Part shown: piece by piece, positions 22,571-26,726 of the stretch
Numbering within the stretch: position 1 is the first letter of the stretch
How the letters are laid out: the number at the start of each line of letters is the position of its first letter
Source of the DNA: CAIOSQ01 sp044359885
GTDB lineage: Bacteria; Pseudomonadota; Alphaproteobacteria; CACIAM-22H2
Direction: 5' to 3'
DNA length: 26,726 bases
Assembly (NCBI GenBank): GCA_044359885.1
Contig: JBIKLI010000019.1
Location: 1 to 26,726, forward strand
The notes under the pieces: model-generated
Database searches by the model: none
The model's input: the letters and a program-made list of their open reading frames with translations, nothing else
Told to the model about the DNA's origin: nothing
Made by a program: the position numbers and the translations under genes

Positions 22571-23695
22571 TCAGAAACGGATGACCTGACGCAGCGTCCG
22601 CGCCTCGGCGAGGCGGTCGAAGGCCGCATTGATGTCGTCCAGCGCCAGCGTCTCGCCCAGCAACCGGTCGACCGGCAGCCGCCCCTGGCGATAGAGGGCG
22701 ATGTAGCGGGGAATGTCGCGCGACGGCACGCAGGAACCGACATAGCTGCCCTTGAGCGTCCGCTCCTCGGCAACCAGGGTCACCGGCGGCAGGGCGAGCC
22801 GCTGGGCCGGGTTGGGCAGCCCCGCGGTCACCGTCGTGCCGCCACGCCGCGTCGCGGCCCATGCCAGTTCCAGCGCCCGGGCCGAACCGGCCATCTCGAA
22901 GGCGTAGTCGACCCCGCCTGCGGTCAGGTCGCGGATCTGCGCCGCCGCGTCGGTCGCTCCGCCATCGACCGCGTCGCTGGCGCCGAGCGTCAGCGCCAGC
23001 GCCCGCTTCGACGGCTCGAGATCGACCGCGACGATCCGGGCGGCGCCGCAGGCGGCGGCGCCGAGCAGGGCCGCGAGCCCGACCCCGCCCAGTCCGATCA
23101 CCGCGACGCTGGCGCCGGGGGCGATCCGCGCCGTGTTGGCGACGGCGCCCACGCCGGTCAGCACGGCGCAGCCGAACAGCGCCGCCTCGACCGCCGGCAG
23201 GTCGTCCGGCACCTTCACCAGCGAGCGGCGCGAGACGACGGCGTGTCCGGCGAAGGCGGACACGCCGAGATGATGATGGATGGCGGTGCCGGCGCGCATG
23301 ATGCGCCGGCCGCCGGCCAGCATCTCCCCGGCGCCATTGGCCCGCGCAGCCGGCTCGCACAGCGCCGGCCGGCCTTCGGCGCAAGGGCCGCAGCAGCCGC
23401 AACTGGGCACGAACACCATGACGACATGGTCGCCCGGCGCCAGGTCCTCGACGCCCTCGCCCAGCGCCTCGACGATGCCGGCGGCCTCGTGGCCCAGCGC
23501 CATCGGCGTCGGCCGGGGCCGGTCGCCGTTGATGACCGACAGGTCGGAATGGCACAGCCCGGCCGCCGTGATCCGCACCAGCGCCTCGCCGCGCCGTGGC
23601 GGCGCGAGTTCGACCTCGGCGATCGCCAGCGGCCGCGACTGCGCATAGGGGCGGGGGCGTCCGACCTGTTCCAGGATCGCGGCACGTGTCCTCAT
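22571..23695 (-). CDS. Zinc-dependent medium-chain alcohol dehydrogenase
   Basis: A 374-residue MDR alcohol dehydrogenase. Catalytic zinc ligands are C48, H69 (GHE) and C176. The structural zinc lobe is C99, C102, C105 and C113 in SCGCCGPCAEGRPALC, and the Rossmann motif GLGGVG is at 201-206. Domain order and length match the class III/aryl-alcohol type. It oxidises alcohols to aldehydes with NAD(P)+; no glutathione-specific residue can be confirmed. The start at 23695 has GGAAAGGAA upstream; the longer frame to 23899 runs into the nitroreductase gene. It is the last gene of a minus-strand operon with the nitroreductase and SDR. Confidence 0.94.
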   Translation of the reverse strand: MRTRAAILEQVGRPRPYAQSRPLAIAEVELAPPRRGEALVRITAAGLCHSDLSVINGDRPRPTPMALGHEAAGIVEALGEGVEDLAPGDHVVMVFVPSCGCCGPCAEGRPALCEPAARANGAGEMLAGGRRIMRAGTAIHHHLGVSAFAGHAVVSRRSLVKVPDDLPAVEAALFGCAVLTGVGAVANTARIAPGASVAVIGLGGVGLAALLGAAACGAARIVAVDLEPSKRALALTLGASDAVDGGATDAAAQIRDLTAGGVDYAFEMAGSARALELAWAATRRGGTTVTAGLPNPAQRLALPPVTLVAEERTLKGSYVGSCVPSRDIPRYIALYRQGRLPVDRLLGETLALDDINAAFDRLAEARTLRQVIRF

Positions 23696-23723
23696 CGGCG
23701 CATTCCTTTCCCGGGGCCCGAAG

Positions 23724-24572
23724 TCAGTCCAGCCTGAACCCGCGCGCCCGCACGAAGGCGCCGAAGCCGGTGCGTTGCGGCTCGGCATAGTGGCGCGCCT
23801 TCTCTTCCGACCAGCCATAGCCGGGCGCGACGCCGAAGCGTGCGGTGTCGCGCTGGCGGCGATAGGGATGCAGCGCGCGCCGCCGCGCGTCGTAGGCATC
23901 CACCTGGGCGCGCGCCGCGCCGTCGTCGAAGCGCTCGCGATGGACCGTGGCGGCCAGCGGCAGCCGCGGGCTGATCGCGCCGGGATCGGCGGGCCAGCCG
24001 AGCGTCATCGCGGCGACCGGAAAGACCAGCCCGGGCAGGCCGAGCAGGTCGCTGGCCGCGTCCGGTGCGTTGCGGATCTGGCTGATCGGGCAGCAGCCGA
24101 GCCCGGCCGCTTCGGCGGCCGCGACCAGCCACGCCAGGACGATCGCGGCATCGACGCTGGCGTTGAAGAACGCGTCGAGATGGTCGTTGGCGAAGGGATG
24201 TCCCCGCCAGTCGTGCAACTGGCGCTGCCGGCGATGGTTGCCGCAGGCGACGATCCAGACGGGGGCGGCGGCCATCCACGGATCGCCGCCGCACAGCGCG
24301 GCCAGCCGCTGGCGCGTCGCGGTCTCGGTGACCACGACGAGGTCGCGCTGCTGCAGGTCGCTCTTCGTCGGTGCGCTCAGCGCCGCGGCGCAGACGAGCT
24401 CGACCAGCGCCGCCGGCACCGGGCGGTCGGCATAGGCGCGTATCACGCGATGGCCGGCGAGGCCGGCCAGCCGGTCCAGCGCCGCGTCCGGCGCGGCCCC
24501 GGCGAGACCGCCGGCATCCCCGAAGCGGCGGTCGAGCGCCTCGGCGAGCGCCGCCCGGCGATCCTGCGTCAT
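23724..24572 (-). CDS. NADPH-dependent nitroreductase, NfsA/FRP-like
   Basis: A 282-residue FMN enzyme of the nitroreductase fold. The N-terminal FMN-binding part has HRVIRAYADRPVP and ALSAPTKSDLQQRDLVVV, the centre has AAEAAGLGCCPISQIRN, and the C-terminal part has MTLGWPADPGAISPRLPLAATVHRERF. That last block is the hallmark of the NfsA/Frp flavin reductase branch. Such enzymes reduce nitro compounds, quinones or flavins; the in vivo substrate is unknown. It starts 18 bp after the SDR gene stop and ends 28 bp before the alcohol dehydrogenase start, so all three are probably one message. Confidence 0.87.
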   Translation of the reverse strand: MTQDRRAALAEALDRRFGDAGGLAGAAPDAALDRLAGLAGHRVIRAYADRPVPAALVELVCAAALSAPTKSDLQQRDLVVVTETATRQRLAALCGGDPWMAAAPVWIVACGNHRRQRQLHDWRGHPFANDHLDAFFNASVDAAIVLAWLVAAAEAAGLGCCPISQIRNAPDAASDLLGLPGLVFPVAAMTLGWPADPGAISPRLPLAATVHRERFDDGAARAQVDAYDARRRALHPYRRQRDTARFGVAPGYGWSEEKARHYAEPQRTGFGAFVRARGFRLD

Positions 24573-24590
24573 GGCGTCGGCGCCCGGCCG

Positions 24591-25346
24591 TCAGACGCAA
24601 CGTCCGCCATCGACCTCGAACGCCGTCCCGGTGATGAAGCCGGCCTCGTCCGAGCACAGATAGAGCGCGGCGTTGGCGATGTCCTCCGGCCGCGACAACC
24701 GGCCGAGCGGCACGCTGGCCGTGAACCGCGCGCGGTTCTCGGGCGTGTCGCCGCCCATGAAATCGGCCAGCATCGCGGTCTCGCCGGCGACGGGGCACAG
24801 GCAGTTGACGCGGATGCGGTCGGGCGCGAATTCGACCGCCATCGACTTGGTCATCGTGATCGCGGCGCCCTTGGAGGCGTTGTAGACCGTCAGGCCGGGC
24901 CGCGGACGCAGCCCCGCGGTCGAGGCGGTGTTGAGGATGACCCCTCCGCCCTGGCGGCGGAACACCGGGACCACGGCGCGTGCGGAGAGGAAGATCGCCT
25001 TCACGTTGACCGCGAAGATCCGGTCGAAGGCCTCTTCCTCGACGCCGAGCATCGACTGGTTGCGATGGGTGTAGCCGGCGTTGTTGACCATGATGTCCAC
25101 GCGCCCGAATCGGTCGCAGGTCGCCTGGACCATCGCCCCGACATCGGCTGCCCTGGCGACGTCGGCGCGCACGAAGATCGCGTCGCCACCCGCGTCCCCG
25201 ATCGCCGCGGCGACGCGCTCGCCGTTGCCGGCGGCGATGTCGGCGACCGCGACGCGCGCGCCCTCGGCCGCGAAGCGTCGCGCGATGCCCTCGCCGAATC
25301 CCGAGCCCCCGCCCGTGACGATCGCAACCTTGTCCTTGAGCCGCAT
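24591..25346 (-). CDS. Short-chain dehydrogenase/reductase (FabG-like)
   Basis: A 251-residue classical SDR starting MRLKDKVAIVTGG at 25346, preceded by GGGGAAGGA on the minus strand. TGGGSGFG spans 11-18, NNAG 88-91, and the catalytic residues are S142, Y155 and K159 (YNASK). D36 after the second strand (VADIA) suggests NAD(H). The C-terminal GTAFEVDGGRCV is usual for this branch. It heads the operon with nitroreductase and zinc alcohol dehydrogenase, a redox-rich set that might process one alcohol or hydroxy acid. The frame extends to 25406 but those residues resemble nothing and reduce the promoter gap. Confidence 0.92.
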   Translation of the reverse strand: MRLKDKVAIVTGGGSGFGEGIARRFAAEGARVAVADIAAGNGERVAAAIGDAGGDAIFVRADVARAADVGAMVQATCDRFGRVDIMVNNAGYTHRNQSMLGVEEEAFDRIFAVNVKAIFLSARAVVPVFRRQGGGVILNTASTAGLRPRPGLTVYNASKGAAITMTKSMAVEFAPDRIRVNCLCPVAGETAMLADFMGGDTPENRARFTASVPLGRLSRPEDIANAALYLCSDEAGFITGTAFEVDGGRCV

Positions 25347-25438
25347 GCGTCCGATCCTTCCCCGAAGCCGGCCTTCAGGATCGCCGAGCCACGGGCCGCG
25401 CCGCAAGTTCCGGGTGGCGCCCCGGCGCGGCCGCGCGC
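25347..25438. promoter_or_regulatory. Divergent intergenic region SDR / PPOX flavoprotein
   Basis: This 92-bp gap between divergent starts must carry promoter or leader sequence for both sides. I see the SDR ribosome site (GAAGGA on the minus strand, near 25356-25361) and a GC-rich run at its right end, but no clear -35/-10 pair. Confidence 0.35.
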
Positions 25439-26074
25439 ATGATCCTGTCCATGAGCGATTCCAACGCCATCGACAGCCTGCCGGCGCTGCTCGGCCTTTT
25501 CGGTCCCGTCGGCACGCTTGCGGCCGCCAAGTCGATTCCGCGCCTCGACGCGCATTGCCGGCGCTTCATCGCCCTGTCGCCGTTCCTGGTCATCGGGTCG
25601 ACCGATCGCGAGGGGCGGGCGGACACGAGCCCCAAGGGCGACCCGCCGGGCTTCGTGCGCGTCGTCGACGACCGCACGATCGCCATCCCCGACCGCCCTG
25701 GGAACAACCGGATCGACACGCTTCGCAACATCGTCGAGAACCCCGAGGTCGCCGTGATCTTCTTCGTCCCGGGGATCGAGGAGACGCTGCGCCTGAACGG
25801 GCGTGCGCGGCTGACCACCGATCCCGAGCTGCGCGCCACGATGGCCGTCGGCGGCAAGGTGCCGGCGCTGGCGATCGTCGTCGAGATCCGCGAGGCCTAT
25901 CTGCACTGCGCCAAGGCCCTGAAGCGCGCACGCCTCTGGGATCCGGACAGCCGCGTCGCCCGCGACGCCCTGCCCAGCCTCGGACGGATGGTGCTGGACC
26001 AGACCGGGCTCGCCGAACCGATCGCCGCGGTCGAGGCCCGGATCGAACAATCCTATCGCGACAGGCTTTACTGA
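25439..26074 (+). CDS. FMN-dependent PPOX-type flavoprotein, MSMEG_1061 family
   Basis: A 211-residue split-barrel flavoprotein of the pyridoxamine 5'-phosphate oxidase superfamily. Recognisable pieces are SPFLVIGSTDREGRADTSPKGDPPGFV (about 47-73), the FMN-region IAIPDRPGNNRIDTLRNIVENPEVAVIFFVPG, and AYLHCAKALKRARLW (about 156-170). This combination marks the MSMEG_1061-type subfamily, whose substrates are not established. The start could be the ATG at 25439 or 25451; neither has a clear ribosome site and the second gives a more usual MSDSN opening. It is divergent from the SDR operon, so a shared redox context is possible. The next gene starts 55 bp downstream. Confidence 0.88.
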   Translation: MILSMSDSNAIDSLPALLGLFGPVGTLAAAKSIPRLDAHCRRFIALSPFLVIGSTDREGRADTSPKGDPPGFVRVVDDRTIAIPDRPGNNRIDTLRNIVENPEVAVIFFVPGIEETLRLNGRARLTTDPELRATMAVGGKVPALAIVVEIREAYLHCAKALKRARLWDPDSRVARDALPSLGRMVLDQTGLAEPIAAVEARIEQSYRDRLY

Positions 26075-26129
26075 CGCCGTCCGGCGCGCTTCCATCGCCC
26101 ATGCGATTTCGACAACGGGACAGGACAAC

Positions 26130-26726
26130 ATGACCATCGCCGAAGACAGGATCATCGCCGCCCTCCGCGCGGACCAGGACCTTGCCGACATCTCGCGGGC
26201 CCTGGGCGCCGCCCCGGGCGAGCTTGCCGCCGCGCGCGACGCCTTTCTCGCCGAGCGCGCGCGCATCGCCGACATGCGGATCACCGCCGCGGTGCACGCG
26301 CCGGTCGAGATCCTGCGCGACCGAAGCGGCATCCCGCATGTCTGGGGACGCGAGACGCCGGACGTCTATTTCGGGCTCGGCTTCGCGATGGCGCAGGACC
26401 GGCTGTGGCAGATGGACCGGCTGCGCCGCCGCGCGCTGGGACGTCAGGCCGAGATCCTGGGGCCGTCCTTCGTCGCCTCCGATGCCGCCCATCTGACCGT
26501 CGGCATCGACCTGATCGCGGCGCGTGAACCGGCGCTGATCGACGGCAGGACATACGAGACCGTTGCCGCGTTCGTCGCCGGCATCAATCGCGGCATCGAG
26601 TCGATGGGCGCGCGCCTGCCGGTCGAGTTCGCCATGCTGGGCTACGCGCCGGCGCCGTTCACGGTCGGCGACGTCGTGGCCATCGCGCGCGGCATCTGGT
26701 GGTCGCTGAACGGCCGCATCGACCGG
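26130..26726 (+). CDS. Penicillin acylase family protein (3' partial) with N-terminal extension
   Basis: The frame is open from the ATG at 26130 to the window end (199 residues). Residues 55-198 match the start of the penicillin acylase alpha chain: VEILRDRSGIPHVWG, YFGLGFAMAQDRLWQMDRLRRRALGRQAEILG and PVEFAMLGYAPAPFTVGD. These Ntn hydrolases self-process to expose a serine nucleophile, which lies beyond the window, and cleave amide bonds of acylated compounds. Family members usually open with a signal peptide; here the first 50 residues are polar, with two helices that look like a helix-turn-helix (DLADISRALG, then PGELAAARDAFL), and no export signal. CAGGACA is the only ribosome-site-like sequence. 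Function of the extension is unknown. Confidence 0.88.
   Translation, partial: MTIAEDRIIAALRADQDLADISRALGAAPGELAAARDAFLAERARIADMRITAAVHAPVEILRDRSGIPHVWGRETPDVYFGLGFAMAQDRLWQMDRLRRRALGRQAEILGPSFVASDAAHLTVGIDLIAAREPALIDGRTYETVAAFVAGINRGIESMGARLPVEFAMLGYAPAPFTVGDVVAIARGIWWSLNGRIDR

Overview
The window is about 26.7 kb of very GC-rich, densely packed DNA with almost no intergenic space. The gene content suggests an alphaproteobacterium of the Rhodospirillales/Hyphomicrobiales kind: Tat-type solute-binding proteins, duplicated sugar-type ABC importers, NTF2-like and MSMEG_1061-type PPOX proteins, and the divergent arylesterase/YbbA-YbbP block. GANTC sites and TTAA-rich motifs in one promoter region fit that class but do not prove it. 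I saw no rRNA, tRNA, CRISPR array, integrase or intact insertion sequence. Both window ends cut through genes.

Region 1 (1-9902, plus strand) looks like one long operon: the end of a solute-binding protein, two permeases, two NTF2/SnoaL-like proteins (three NTF2-type domains in total), a second solute-binding protein with two more permeases, a two-domain cupin, and a stand-alone MetE-C-like zinc methyltransferase. No ABC ATPase lies here, so both importers need one from elsewhere. A perfect 12-bp hairpin separates the second binding protein from its permease genes. The best reading is uptake and processing of a small, possibly methylated or sugar-like compound. The substrate is unknown, and this is the strongest candidate for an undescribed pathway.

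Region 2 (9979-13354): an apparently exported nicotinamidase-type hydrolase and an SDR oxidoreductase (plus strand), then a convergent RNA 2',3'-cyclic phosphodiesterase (thpR), then a divergent AGE-family sugar epimerase/isomerase.

Region 3 (13365-19487): a minus-strand operon of GDSL arylesterase, FIST-domain sensor and Tas-like aldo/keto reductase. It runs divergently from a YbbA-type ABC ATPase and YbbP/FtsX-type permease. The two divergent start codons overlap.

Region 4 (19488-22554): a Bax inhibitor-1/YccA membrane protein behind a palindrome, then a 292-bp non-coding stretch with two matching long hairpins ending in GGGGTCAGACCC, a DSD1-family PLP lyase, and a ubiC-type chorismate lyase with a recognisable promoter region.

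Region 5 (22571-26726): a minus-strand operon of SDR, NfsA-like nitroreductase and zinc alcohol dehydrogenase, divergent from a PPOX flavoprotein. This is followed by the start of a penicillin-acylase family gene with an unusual N-terminal extension, cut by the window end.
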